Shown here: positions 7,801 to 13,175 of the stretch, piece by piece
Layout of the letters: each line of letters opens with the position of its first letter
How positions within the stretch are numbered: position 1 is the first letter of the stretch
Assembly (NCBI GenBank): GCA_910586425.1
Contig: CAJUHL010000024.1
Span: 1-22,807, forward strand
Source: an uncultured Bacilli bacterium
Lineage (GTDB): Bacteria > Bacillota_I > Bacilli_A > RF39 > UBA660
Reading direction: 5' to 3'
Length of the DNA: 22,807 nucleotides
Notes under the pieces: generated by a model
Told to the model about the DNA's origin: nothing
Seen by the model: only the letters and a program-made list of their open reading frames with translations
Database searches by the model: none
Made by a program: the position numbers and the translations under genes

Positions 7801-8298
7801 AGTCCAAAAGGAGTGATTGCTTCTTTTGCAACCAGTGGGAAACAAACAGCCAAAAAAGATTTGGCACGTATGTTGTTGGCCTATCCCCATGTCTATGTTG
7901 CAACTGTTTCTTTGGGTGCTAACATGACACATGTTATTCAGATACTCAAAGAAGCGGCGGCTTATAAGGGCCCATCGATTGTAATTGCTTATACCCCATG
8001 TATTTCACATGGCATCGAAGGCGGCATGGAAAATAGTGTTTCGATGGAACGACTCGCAACAGAATGTGGATATTTTCCGATTTTTCATTATCATCCTAAT
8101 GAGAATAAATTTTATTTAGATGGTAAAGAACCAAATTTTGAGTTGTATCCAAAGTTTTTACAAAGGCAAACACGATATCAGATGTTATGTAAAGTCAATC
8201 CAGAAAAGGCCAATCAATTGTTGCAAGAAAATCTAGAACATGCGAAAGCAAGATATGTCTATTATAAAAAGTTAAGTGAAAAGTCAGCCACCATTTAG
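4894..8298 (+). CDS. nifJ: Pyruvate:ferredoxin (flavodoxin) oxidoreductase
   Basis: Single-chain PFOR of 1134 residues that converts pyruvate and CoA to acetyl-CoA, CO2 and reduced ferredoxin, the central pyruvate-oxidising step of fermenting anaerobes. All domains are present in order: pyruvate-binding domain I from residue 1 (IYPITPSSPMAEL, TFTASQGLLLMIPNMYK), domain II (about 250-390), the gamma-type domain (SGGVTVGHLRFS), two 4Fe-4S motifs Cys666-x2-Cys669-x2-Cys672-x3-Cys676 and Cys724-x2-Cys727-x2-Cys730-x3-Cys734, the proximal-cluster CAGCGE (Cys794, Cys797), and the thiamine-diphosphate domain with GDGWAYDIGFGG and NTGGQASKASPKG. The start is ATG 4894, with AGGATGTGA upstream and the -10 at 4869. 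No frameshift is seen. Length is slightly below the roughly 1170-1200 typical of the family. Confidence 0.97.
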   Translation: MKKTITVDGNEACSRTAYLFTELAGIYPITPSSPMAELTDEWSHKGIQNLFHDTVKVVEMQSEAGAAGLIHGALQAGTLATTFTASQGLLLMIPNMYKMAGEMLPCVMHVAARSLSTHALSIFGDHQDIYATRATGFAMLASSNVQDASFLSAVAHLSAIEASIPFLHFFDGFRTSHEIQKIEVLEREDYAAMLNQEALCRFRKRALLSGQSITRGTNQNDDIYFQMMESRNTIYQSLPDIVASYMNQINEVAKTNYAPFQYYGSARAKKVIVAMGSVCDTIKETIDGMAEEVGLIEVHLYRPFSATYLKKVLPKTVEKVAVLDRTKEAGSNGEPLYLDVFSVLGSTVTVVGGRYGLSSKNTTPDQIQAVYQMLDSPTNNFTIGIEDDVTHLSLKSKEAFSDDTDSLLIYGYGSDGMVSAGKSLIHMMGECTNQYVQGYFQYDSKKSGGVTVGHLRFSNHKIRKPYYVQNPKVVVVTKESYLSEFELFDNIQENGICLIETSLSKEELIERISPFNLKCLSEKKIQIYTIDAFRIAQTYGLKNKISMIMEMAIIMVSRLIDLEVAKTFMNQYIQDKFSKKGETIVSANLASLQAVEGAITSFMLEQDYQGKPYVSSNIYEMIQKRKGNQLKVSAFLKNQDGTFYKQTAGTQRGISTFVPKWLNRACIQCNQCSFVCPHGVIRPFLLSHEEYEQALDIVKSKCIKPMNPNLKDYYYLVAISIQNCTGCGVCLNICPGFKGEKALIMESLDQQVLSQEQEIFDYVSTHITNKKKFPNATVIGSQFEQPKFAFSGACAGCGETAYIKLLTQLFPNELVIANATGCSSIYGGSVPSFPYDVPWASSLFEDNAEYGYGMLLGNQVIHHHMEKIIEQNKEHTAYPILKRWCECASDVDACKEMIQQLQEKELPDDLKPYQDYFLPKKIWTIGGDGWAYDIGFGGIDHVLSSHDDVNILVLDSQVYSNTGGQASKASPKGVIASFATSGKQTAKKDLARMLLAYPHVYVATVSLGANMTHVIQILKEAAAYKGPSIVIAYTPCISHGIEGGMENSVSMERLATECGYFPIFHYHPNENKFYLDGKEPNFELYPKFLQRQTRYQMLCKVNPEKANQLLQENLEHAKARYVYYKKLSEKSATI

Positions 8299-8317
8299 GA
8301 ATAGGTTGCTTTTTTTA
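8285..8317 (+). terminator. Terminator of PFOR
   Basis: AGCCACC pairs with GGTTGCT (one mismatch) and is followed by TTTTTT; the stem overlaps the last codons of the gene. Confidence 0.6.
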
Positions 8318-8357
8318 ATTTTATGTAGTATGCTATGCCTATTGAGGGGGCATTTTA

Positions 8358-9071
8358 ATGAAAGTAATTAATAAAAACAGAATGCTAGAAGTTATTTCAA
8401 CAGGTGAATATATTGAATTTATGAAACCATTTATTGAAAATCATCTGGATTATGTAATAGAGGTGAGTGGCCTTTTGACGTTTTCGGCATGGGATGAAAA
8501 AACTAGTGTTCGGTCTATTCCTTTGCGATTAAGACAACTGTTTTCTAAATTTCAAGTTATATATCCTGAAGTGGATCCTTACTTATTTATTTATCAGTTG
8601 CTAAAGAAGTTTTCATTTTTAAATGGAAATTGTTGTGAGGTAGGGGCTGGATTTTATCCACGGTTGGCTGAACTTGTTTTACCAACATTGGAGCAGAATC
8701 ATCATAAATTGACGGTTTATGACCCTGAACTTGTTTTAGAACGATTGGGTAATGCTAAATTGGTAAAAGATAAGTTTACCAGTCAAACTAGTATGAAAGA
8801 TATCGATACCATTTACGGACTTTTTCCTTGTGAAGCAACAATTCCTATGATAGATAAAGCAATCTTGGAAAATAAAAATTTACTGTTAGCTTTTTGTGGC
8901 TGTGATCATTCTACACCAGAACATTTAAAATGGGTAGGCGAGTGGTGGTCTGAAGATGTATGTATGGATTATTGTGAAAAATATGGAAAAGAAATTCAAA
9001 TTTTAAAGTGGCCTGATGAGTATCAGATTCCCTTTCCAATTATGGTAAGAGAAAAGCAAAAGGTAAAGTGA
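8358..9071 (+). CDS. Unrecognised 237-residue protein with methyltransferase-like motif
   Basis: I do not recognise the family. Residues 85-125 resemble the SAM-binding half of a class I methyltransferase: a hydrophobic strand entering EVGAGFYPRLAE (94-105), then LTVYDPE (118-124), where an acidic residue after strand 2 would contact the ribose. Residues 150-185 (DTIYGLFPCEA ... NLLLAFCGCDH) could be the strand carrying motif IV. The protein is cysteine-rich for this region (NCC, PCEA, FCGCDH, VCMDYC), so metal binding is also possible. No signal peptide or membrane span. The start is secure: the unusually G-rich ribosome binding site GAGGGGG (8344-8350) lies 7 bases before ATG 8358. Its promoter is unclear; TGCTATGCC at 8331-8339 is only a weak match to the local extended -10. 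It could act in small-molecule or RNA methylation, but this is not shown. Confidence 0.75.
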   Translation: MKVINKNRMLEVISTGEYIEFMKPFIENHLDYVIEVSGLLTFSAWDEKTSVRSIPLRLRQLFSKFQVIYPEVDPYLFIYQLLKKFSFLNGNCCEVGAGFYPRLAELVLPTLEQNHHKLTVYDPELVLERLGNAKLVKDKFTSQTSMKDIDTIYGLFPCEATIPMIDKAILENKNLLLAFCGCDHSTPEHLKWVGEWWSEDVCMDYCEKYGKEIQILKWPDEYQIPFPIMVREKQKVK

Positions 9072-9112
9072 AAATGTAAACAAGTGTCAAATTTACAAAA
9101 TACAGACAAATA

Positions 9113-9145
9113 TTGATATTTCTTTTTATTGTCATATGATATACT
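9113..9145 (+). promoter_or_regulatory. Promoter of candidate ncRNA A
   Basis: TTGATA (9113-9118) with TATGAT (9135-9140, 16-base spacer), overlapping an extended -10 TGATATACT (9137-9145). Either choice puts the 5' end at about 9146-9152, the first bases of the closing stem of the RNA. Confidence 0.55.
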
Positions 9146-9146
9146 G

Positions 9147-9297
9147 TGATTGTAGGTTAGGTAACAGTAATGCTTATTTATGGTATGAGAACAGGCATGA
9201 AAGAAAAAAGGGGAAACTGTCTTCCGAAAAACAGTTTGATAAATGTGAAAAAACCTAACCAATCATAGATAGCACCATTTGGTGTTATTTTTTTTTT
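9147..9297 (+). ncRNA. Candidate structured non-coding RNA A
   Basis: About 150 bases, no convincing ORF. The 5' end (TGATT plus GGTTAGGT, 9147-9151 and 9155-9162) pairs with ACCTAACC plus AATCA (9253-9265), a 13-bp closing helix with a 3-base bulge. Inside, AAACTGT (9214-9220) pairs with ACAGTTT (9231-9237) around a 10-base loop; ATTTAT (9175-9180) and ATAAAT (9239-9244) could add a further helix. A terminator follows: AGCACC, loop ATTT, GGTGTT, then a run of ten T (9271-9297). A promoter starts transcription exactly at the closing helix. I checked it by eye against SRP RNA, 6S RNA, tmRNA and common riboswitches and found no diagnostic motif. The next coding sequence is a ruined acetyltransferase, so a stand-alone RNA is more likely than a riboswitch. 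Confidence 0.6.
9212..9247 (+). repeat. Imperfect repeat, left copy (inside ncRNA A)
   Basis: GGAAACTGTC, variable 9-base loop, ACAGTTT, one base, ATAAA: closely resembles 9755-9790. The two copies bracket the GNAT pseudogene. Confidence 0.5.
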
Positions 9298-9304
9298 GAT
9301 AAGA

Positions 9305-9757
9305 AGAAATTATCATTCAAAATTTAGAAGATGTTCCAAAGTAGATAGAAGAAGCAAGGCAGTTTCAATCTTTGAATGGGGGAAAAAGGCGATACTTTAG
9401 GAAGCTTAATTTAATCGTACCAGCCAGACAATATCCAAAACAGATATCGCACCAACTTTTGTAGCAACTGATCAAAATCAATTTTTGGGAGTAATTGCAT
9501 TATAGTCCAATGATTTATGCGCTAGTCCTATATCTATGGATGGCATGCTTGTATGTGAAAAAAGAATATCGTCATTATGGAATTGGAACAATGTTACAAA
9601 ATAAAGTAATGGATTATGCAAAACAATTAGGATATTCTTATATTTATTTGATTACACATCACAACACCTGTATGAAAAAATGGTTGAATATTTGTAGAGG
9701 AGGCCTCTCATGGGGATGGGACAATGACGAAAATATATTTATTATAAACACAAAAAG
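9305..9757 (+). pseudogene. GNAT acetyltransferase, multiply frameshifted
   Basis: Remnant of a GCN5-related N-acetyltransferase. Conceptual pieces in all three frames line up in family order: IIQNLEDVP at the N-terminus, then an in-frame TAG; a shift after GGGAAAAAGG, where GDTL continues in another frame; IAPTFVATDQNQFLGVIAL followed by TAG, then SNDLCASPISMDGMLV; a shift to KKEYRHYGIGTMLQNKVMDYAKQLGYSYIYLITHH, which holds the acetyl-CoA binding motif (R/Q-x-x-G-x-G/A, here RHYGIG); and a last shift to LYEKMVEYL. At least three frameshifts and several stops exclude a functional protein. The longest intact piece (9495-9794) starts within the gene. The decay appears old, since lesions are spread over the entire length. 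The ancestral substrate is unknown. Confidence 0.8.
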
Positions 9758-9790
9758 AAACTGTCCCCCTGAGAACAGTTTCATAAAAGA
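9755..9790 (+). repeat. Imperfect repeat, right copy, with C-rich hairpin loop
   Basis: GAAACTGT (9757-9764) and ACAGTTTC (9775-9782) form an 8-bp stem with loop CCCCCTGAGA. It is followed by ATAAAAG, as in the left copy at 9212-9247. Confidence 0.5.
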
Positions 9791-9797
9791 ATAAAAA

Positions 9798-9850
9798 GGG
9801 GTTGGCTAGTGTGATACTAGCACCAATCCGGTTTTCCGAATTGGTGCTTT
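9798..9850 (+). promoter_or_regulatory. Two mutually exclusive hairpins; attenuator-like element
   Basis: Form 1: GGGGTTGGCTAGT (9798-9810) pairs with ACTAGCACCAATCC (9816-9829) around GTGAT. Form 2: AGCACCAATCCGG (9819-9831) pairs with CCGAATTGGTGCT (9836-9848) around TTTT, with one mismatch, followed by TTTCTAT. They compete for 9819-9829. Form 2 alone could be a simple terminator, though its T tract is short. No ligand-binding domain is recognised. Confidence 0.45.
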
Positions 9851-9911
9851 CTATACTAACTTAAAAAATTTGAAATGTCAAGCTTTTTTTTCTTGAATTG
9901 ATAAAAATTAC

Positions 9912-9940
9912 TGGACGGGAGATTTCAAAGTTAATATAAT
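9912..9940 (+). promoter_or_regulatory. Promoter of the serine hydrolase gene
   Basis: TGGACG (9912-9917), 17-base spacer, perfect TATAAT (9935-9940), 20 bases before the start codon and downstream of the hairpins at 9798-9850. If this is the main promoter, those hairpins cannot attenuate the hydrolase. Confidence 0.5.
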
Positions 9941-9959
9941 TAGTGTAGGATGTGAAGCT

Positions 9960-11159
9960 ATGAAAAGTCTAAATCACTATTTTCCAGAGTTTGGAACTGG
10001 CTGTGTCGCAAAGGTTGCCTATCAAAAAAATCACCAGATATATATCGATACTTTAGTAGAAGGCTATGCACAAGTGAAACCTAATTTCATTCCTATGGAA
10101 GAGGATTGCTTGTTTGATATTGCCTCTTTAACCAAAACATTTACAGCTATTTTAATTCATAAAGCAATAGAAAGAAACCTGTGTTCTTTCAATGACAAAG
10201 TTTGTGACATTGATGAGCGTTTTATTCATTTAGAAAATGTAACAATAACAGATTTATTAATGCATGCGACTGATATCTGGACTGATGGATATCTAGGAAA
10301 TGCGAAGAGTAAACTAGAGTTTTATACCATTTTATTTTCTGCTTATGTAAAGGAAAATTCCCGCCGATATGTAGATGTGCATTATATGATACTTTCTGTT
10401 TTGTTAGAAAAAATCTATGGAATTTCATATAGGGAAATTGTAATACGTGATATCATAGATCCACTTCATTTAAAACATACCAAATTTGAAGTGAATGTAT
10501 CAGATAAACTGGCTTCCTGTAATTATCAAGTGATAGATGGAAAAGAGATTCACAATATAATCAATGTACCACATGATACCAAAGCAAGGGTTGCTCATCA
10601 CTTTGGTTTTACAGTTGGACATGCAGGTATTTTTACCACTGCAGAGGATTTATTTCAGATTTTGCTTTGCTTTATCGATCATAAAGAAGTCCTTTTGAAA
10701 CAAACAACAATAGACAATATGTTAAAGCATGGGGATTATGGGGCGTATTTAAATACTTCTATTTTGACATATGCGAAGGAACATTCTATTCCGATGATTC
10801 GTACAAGTGATATCCACTTGCTGTTACAACATTTGCTTTCTCAAATAGAAAATCCCGATGATTTTTTAGATTCCATTGTCAAACCGTATAATCTAGCAGG
10901 AATGCGATATCAAAATCCTTATTCTGAAATTCTGACCATTCCGTTTGATACCAGTTCTCATACAGTAATTTTTAGTGGGTATACAGGGCCTGTATATTTA
11001 ATTGATTTGGAAAAAAAGATTATCATATTGGTGATGACCAATGTATGCCATGCTTCTAAAAAGGAAAGAAAAGAACGTTTGTATGCAATCATTCATATGG
11101 TCAAAGATTTGTATGAAGATACCAAAAAGAAAATATTTTGTGATTTGGGAAAAAAGTAG
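9960..11159 (+). CDS. Serine hydrolase, class C beta-lactamase/penicillin-binding-like fold
   Basis: A 399-residue beta-lactamase-related (Pfam Beta-lactamase) hydrolase. The catalytic motifs are readable: nucleophile motif S56-L-T-K59 (FDIASLTKTFTAIL), second motif Y137-V-D139 (YxN-type; followed by HYMILSVLLEKIYG, where typical members read YSNxGYxLLG), and third motif Y341-T-G343 (SGYTGPVYLIDLEKKIIILVMTN) replacing the usual HTG/KTG. Such proteins act as carboxypeptidases, esterases or D-aminopeptidases; few of this branch are true beta-lactamases. There is no signal peptide or membrane anchor, so it is predicted cytoplasmic, unlike wall-active PBPs. ATG 9960 is preceded by AGGATGTGA, the same leader motif as PFOR. 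The YVD and YTG variants leave the exact chemistry open. Confidence 0.85.
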   Translation: MKSLNHYFPEFGTGCVAKVAYQKNHQIYIDTLVEGYAQVKPNFIPMEEDCLFDIASLTKTFTAILIHKAIERNLCSFNDKVCDIDERFIHLENVTITDLLMHATDIWTDGYLGNAKSKLEFYTILFSAYVKENSRRYVDVHYMILSVLLEKIYGISYREIVIRDIIDPLHLKHTKFEVNVSDKLASCNYQVIDGKEIHNIINVPHDTKARVAHHFGFTVGHAGIFTTAEDLFQILLCFIDHKEVLLKQTTIDNMLKHGDYGAYLNTSILTYAKEHSIPMIRTSDIHLLLQHLLSQIENPDDFLDSIVKPYNLAGMRYQNPYSEILTIPFDTSSHTVIFSGYTGPVYLIDLEKKIIILVMTNVCHASKKERKERLYAIIHMVKDLYEDTKKKIFCDLGKK

Positions 11160-11165
11160 TATAAT
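11138..11165 (+). promoter_or_regulatory. Promoter of the 195-residue membrane protein
   Basis: TTGTGA (11138-11143), 16-base spacer, TATAAT (11160-11165). It lies inside the 3' end of the serine hydrolase gene. Confidence 0.5.
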
Positions 11166-11191
11166 TTTCATAGAATGTATTAGGAGGATAT

Positions 11192-11779
11192 ATGGAGAGA
11201 TTAAAAAAAATTATGTTTCACCCTATTCACAAGTTAGAAGAAGAAGCCAATTATAAAAAGGTTGGAATTTTGCTTGGATTTATTGTTGTTGCTTTATTTG
11301 TTGGAAATTTTGTTGCTTATCTTTATCACACATTACAGGCTACTAAAATCTATAGTGACCATATCAATTTTGATGTATTAGGATCTATTAATTATATCAA
11401 ATATATTGTTGACTTTTTCTTACATCAGGTGATTTTTTTTGGTAGTTTATTGGCTGGAGCTTATGTATTTTGTTCTTTACAAAAAAAGGAATTTAAATTG
11501 GAGAAAATCTGTCAAACCATAGTGGTTGCTTTTACTTTAAACTACTTATTGCAAGCCGTATTATCGTTATTATTCATGTTTTCATTTATGGATATTCCTT
11601 TCTTGATTGCGATAAAAAATGCCGTAATCTCGGCTGTTAACTATTTTTCATACTTTGTGATATTATTGGTGTGTATGAAACAGTTCCAAATACAAGTAAA
11701 CGACAAAAGCTTGTGGGATTTTGGATTTGCGATGGCAACCATCTTTATCATTCGTAATTTATTATACTTACTTTTTTAA
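11192..11779 (+). CDS. Polytopic membrane protein of unknown function
   Basis: A 195-residue protein with about five hydrophobic spans: residues 24-45 (GILLGFIVVALFVGNFVAYL), 70-95 (VDFFLHQVIFFGSLLAGAYVF), 107-130 (TIVVAFTLNYLLQAVLSLLFMF), 133-160 (FLIAIKNAVISAVNYFSYFVILLV) and the C-terminal AMATIFIIRNLLYLLF. The cytoplasmic N-terminus MERLKKIMFHPIHKLEEEANYKK is basic and amphipathic. The overall pattern is reminiscent of Yip1-like membrane proteins, but I see no diagnostic motif. Start ATG 11192 follows a full AGGAGG ribosome binding site. It has its own promoter and terminator, and sits between the serine hydrolase and sepF without evident functional linkage to either. Confidence 0.7.
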   Translation: MERLKKIMFHPIHKLEEEANYKKVGILLGFIVVALFVGNFVAYLYHTLQATKIYSDHINFDVLGSINYIKYIVDFFLHQVIFFGSLLAGAYVFCSLQKKEFKLEKICQTIVVAFTLNYLLQAVLSLLFMFSFMDIPFLIAIKNAVISAVNYFSYFVILLVCMKQFQIQVNDKSLWDFGFAMATIFIIRNLLYLLF

Positions 11780-11802
11780 GAGAAACATTTCTCTTTTTTT
11801 CT
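11778..11802 (+). terminator. Terminator of the membrane protein gene
   Basis: AAGAGA and TCTCTT pair around AACATT and run into a T7 tract immediately after the stop codon. Confidence 0.7.
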
Positions 11803-11869
11803 GCATATAATGTAGTAGAAACAAAATTTCTTTTAAAAATAAAAAAATGTTTTCTTTTTCTTTAAAGTA

Positions 11870-11878
11870 TGCTAAAAT
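11870..11878 (+). promoter_or_regulatory. Extended -10 promoter of sepF
   Basis: TGCTAAAAT preceded by AAAGTA, matching the local GTATGCTATAAT pattern. No good -35 hexamer. Leader of about 40 bases to the GTG start. Confidence 0.45.
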
Positions 11879-11923
11879 GAACTATAGAATGAAATCATAT
11901 AGAAGCTAGAGGAGGAATACAAA

Positions 11924-12334
11924 GTGGGAATACTAAAAAAATGGTTAAGTGGCGATGACGATGTTTTCGCAAACGATATATCTGGTGACGAATATTATGA
12001 TTTGAAACCAGAAGAAGCACTACAAGAAAATGATGGACAGAGTAAAATGATTTTACTAGAACCGCGTGCTTATTCAGAATCACAACAGATTGCAGATCAT
12101 TTAAAAATGAGAAATACAGTAGTAGTAAATTTAAAAAGGGTGACATCTGACCAAGCCAAAAGAATCGTTGATTTTTTAGCAGGTACCATTTATGCGATTG
12201 GTGGGGATTTGCAAAAAATCGGTGGTGGGATTTTCCTTTGTACTCCAAATAATATTAATGTACAAGGAAAAATCACAGAAGAAACAGAAGGCAAAGATAT
12301 CCATGACAATGATGATATCAATATCGAGTGGTAA
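11924..12334 (+). CDS. sepF: Cell division protein SepF
   Basis: FtsZ-associated membrane anchor and ring-bundling protein of the Z-ring in Gram-positive bacteria. The 136-residue sequence has the expected architecture: an N-terminal amphipathic membrane-binding helix ([10 protein letters not shown]), an acidic linker (11-50) and the SepF core (about 53-120) with [48 protein letters not shown] and [13 protein letters not shown], ending in an acidic tail. The start is GTG 11924 with GGAGGA (11910-11915) 8 bases upstream; no better ATG exists. It precedes divIVA and ileS, as in the Bacillus ylm-divIVA-ileS region, but ylmE, ylmG and ylmH, which accompany it in Bacillus, are absent. divIVA has its own promoter overlapping the sepF end. 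Confidence 0.95.
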   Translation: MGILKKWLSGDDDVFANDISGDEYYDLKPEEALQENDGQSKMILLEPRAYSESQQIADHLKMRNTVVVNLKRVTSDQAKRIVDFLAGTIYAIGGDLQKIGGGIFLCTPNNINVQGKITEETEGKDIHDNDDINIEW

Positions 12335-12339
12335 AATAC

Positions 12340-12368
12340 TTGAAATAGAAAAAATTGTGTGCTACAAT
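12340..12368 (+). promoter_or_regulatory. Promoter of divIVA
   Basis: TTGAAA (12340-12345), 17-base spacer, extended -10 TGCTACAAT (-10 hexamer 12363-12368). The expected 5' end near 12375 leaves a leader of about 20 bases. Confidence 0.65.
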
Positions 12369-12395
12369 ATGGCGTAGTGCCAAGAGGTGAAGAAT

Positions 12396-12938
12396 ATGGA
12401 AAAATTTACAAGAACACTTCGTGGCTATGACCCTGATGAAGTGAATAATTTTTTGGATAAAATTATTGGTCAGGTAGAAGGCATGGTAGCTGAGATTAAG
12501 GAAAAAGATAAAAAAATTGCAGAACAAAATCAAAGACTAACAGAACAAAATCAAAAATTAGTAGAGCAAAAACAAAAACTTGTGGAACAAAACCAAAAAA
12601 TCTCAGAACTACAAAGTTTAGAAGCGGATAATAAAAATTTAAAACAAAAGTCAGAACAATATCAACGGATGGAAGCAACTTTCAATAAGGCAATTGTGAT
12701 GGCACAAAAAACTTCAGAACAACTTCGCGCTTCTGCGCAAAGGGAAAGTGACGCAGTGTTAGACGAAGCCAAAAAAAATGCCAATCGTATTATCAATGAA
12801 GCTCTTCTCAAAGCTGAAAAAACGGAACGAGAAGCGAATATGTTAAGAAGAAATATCAATATATTCAAGCGTAGAGTAAAAGATATTGTAGAAGCACAAT
12901 TAGAAGTCGTAAATGAATTAGATGAAGTAGAATTATAA
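12396..12938 (+). CDS. divIVA: DivIVA-family cell division/polarity protein
   Basis: Coiled-coil scaffold that recognises curved membrane at poles and septa. The 180-residue protein begins MEKFTRTLRGYDPDEVNNFLDKI, the DivIVA signature (F-x-x-x-x-R-G-Y-D-x-x-E-V-x-x-F-L), continues as a long coiled coil with four near-identical heptads EQNQRLT, EQNQKLV, EQKQKLV, EQNQKIS (43-70), and a second coiled-coil block (about 75-170, RESDAVLDEAKKNANRIINEALLKAEKTEREAN). Compared with Bacillus DivIVA it lacks roughly nine N-terminal residues before the membrane-contact F-R pair (here L8-R9). ATG 12396 is chosen because AGAGGTGA (12383-12390) precedes it, the in-frame GTG 12387 lies inside that SD, and an in-frame TAG at 12375 blocks any longer start. 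It lies between sepF and the ileS leader. Confidence 0.93.
   Translation: MEKFTRTLRGYDPDEVNNFLDKIIGQVEGMVAEIKEKDKKIAEQNQRLTEQNQKLVEQKQKLVEQNQKISELQSLEADNKNLKQKSEQYQRMEATFNKAIVMAQKTSEQLRASAQRESDAVLDEAKKNANRIINEALLKAEKTEREANMLRRNINIFKRRVKDIVEAQLEVVNELDEVEL
12522..12605 (+). repeat. 21-base tandem repeat, four copies, in divIVA
   Basis: Four consecutive 21-base units, each beginning GARCAAAA and encoding one heptad of the coiled coil (EQxQxxx). Units diverge mainly at third codon positions and the last two residues. Confidence 0.85.
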
Positions 12939-12944
12939 AACAGA

Positions 12945-13158
12945 TGAAAGAGACGGGAATCAATAGAAGGAAAAGAGAGTTCGTGGTAGGTGCAAACGAA
13001 ACAAATCATTGATTACAAATCACTCTGGATGTGTTTTTCTGAAATAATGAGGAAAAAACGGATTACTTACGTTATAAGTATTAAGTGTATGATTGGTTCA
13101 TAAATTAAGGTGGTACCACGGATTTGATTTCGCCCTTAAATTATGGGCTTTTTATTTT
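12945..13158 (+). promoter_or_regulatory. T-box leader of ileS (isoleucine-specific)
   Basis: tRNA-sensing attenuator that allows ileS transcription when uncharged tRNA-Ile binds. Visible elements: stem I 5' side AGAGAGT (12974-12980) pairing with ACTCT (13022-13026); conserved distal-loop stretch GGTAGGTGCAAACGAA; specifier codon ATC (13019-13021) directly before ACTCTGG, reading Ile; the T-box sequence AAGGTGGTACCACGG (13107-13121), which base-pairs the tRNA acceptor end and forms the antiterminator with CCTTAAATT; and the terminator GCCC (13132-13135)/GGGC (13145-13148) with TTTTTATTTT. A possible -10 TATAAA (12934-12939) overlaps the divIVA stop codon, but no good -35 accompanies it. Confidence 0.9.
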
Positions 13159-13175
13159 GAAAGAGAGGAAATAAA

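Noticed and set aside
9023..9262. 79-residue minus-strand ORF over candidate ncRNA A
   Set aside because: No ribosome binding site; rich in Phe/His/Tyr, as expected from translating structured AT-rich DNA; overlaps an RNA with its own promoter.
9147..9297. SRP RNA, 6S RNA, tmRNA or a standard riboswitch
   Set aside because: The SRP motif (GGAAGGxAGCAG-type), the tmRNA ends and known riboswitch cores were looked for and not found; a 6S assignment has no sequence support.
11895..12248. 117-residue minus-strand ORF opposite sepF
   Set aside because: sepF is an unmistakable family member in the same DNA; the antisense frame has no family resemblance or SD.
12662..13009. 115-residue minus-strand ORF opposite divIVA and the T-box
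   Set aside because: Antisense shadow of a coiled-coil gene (Ser/Leu/Phe-rich), extending into the T-box leader.
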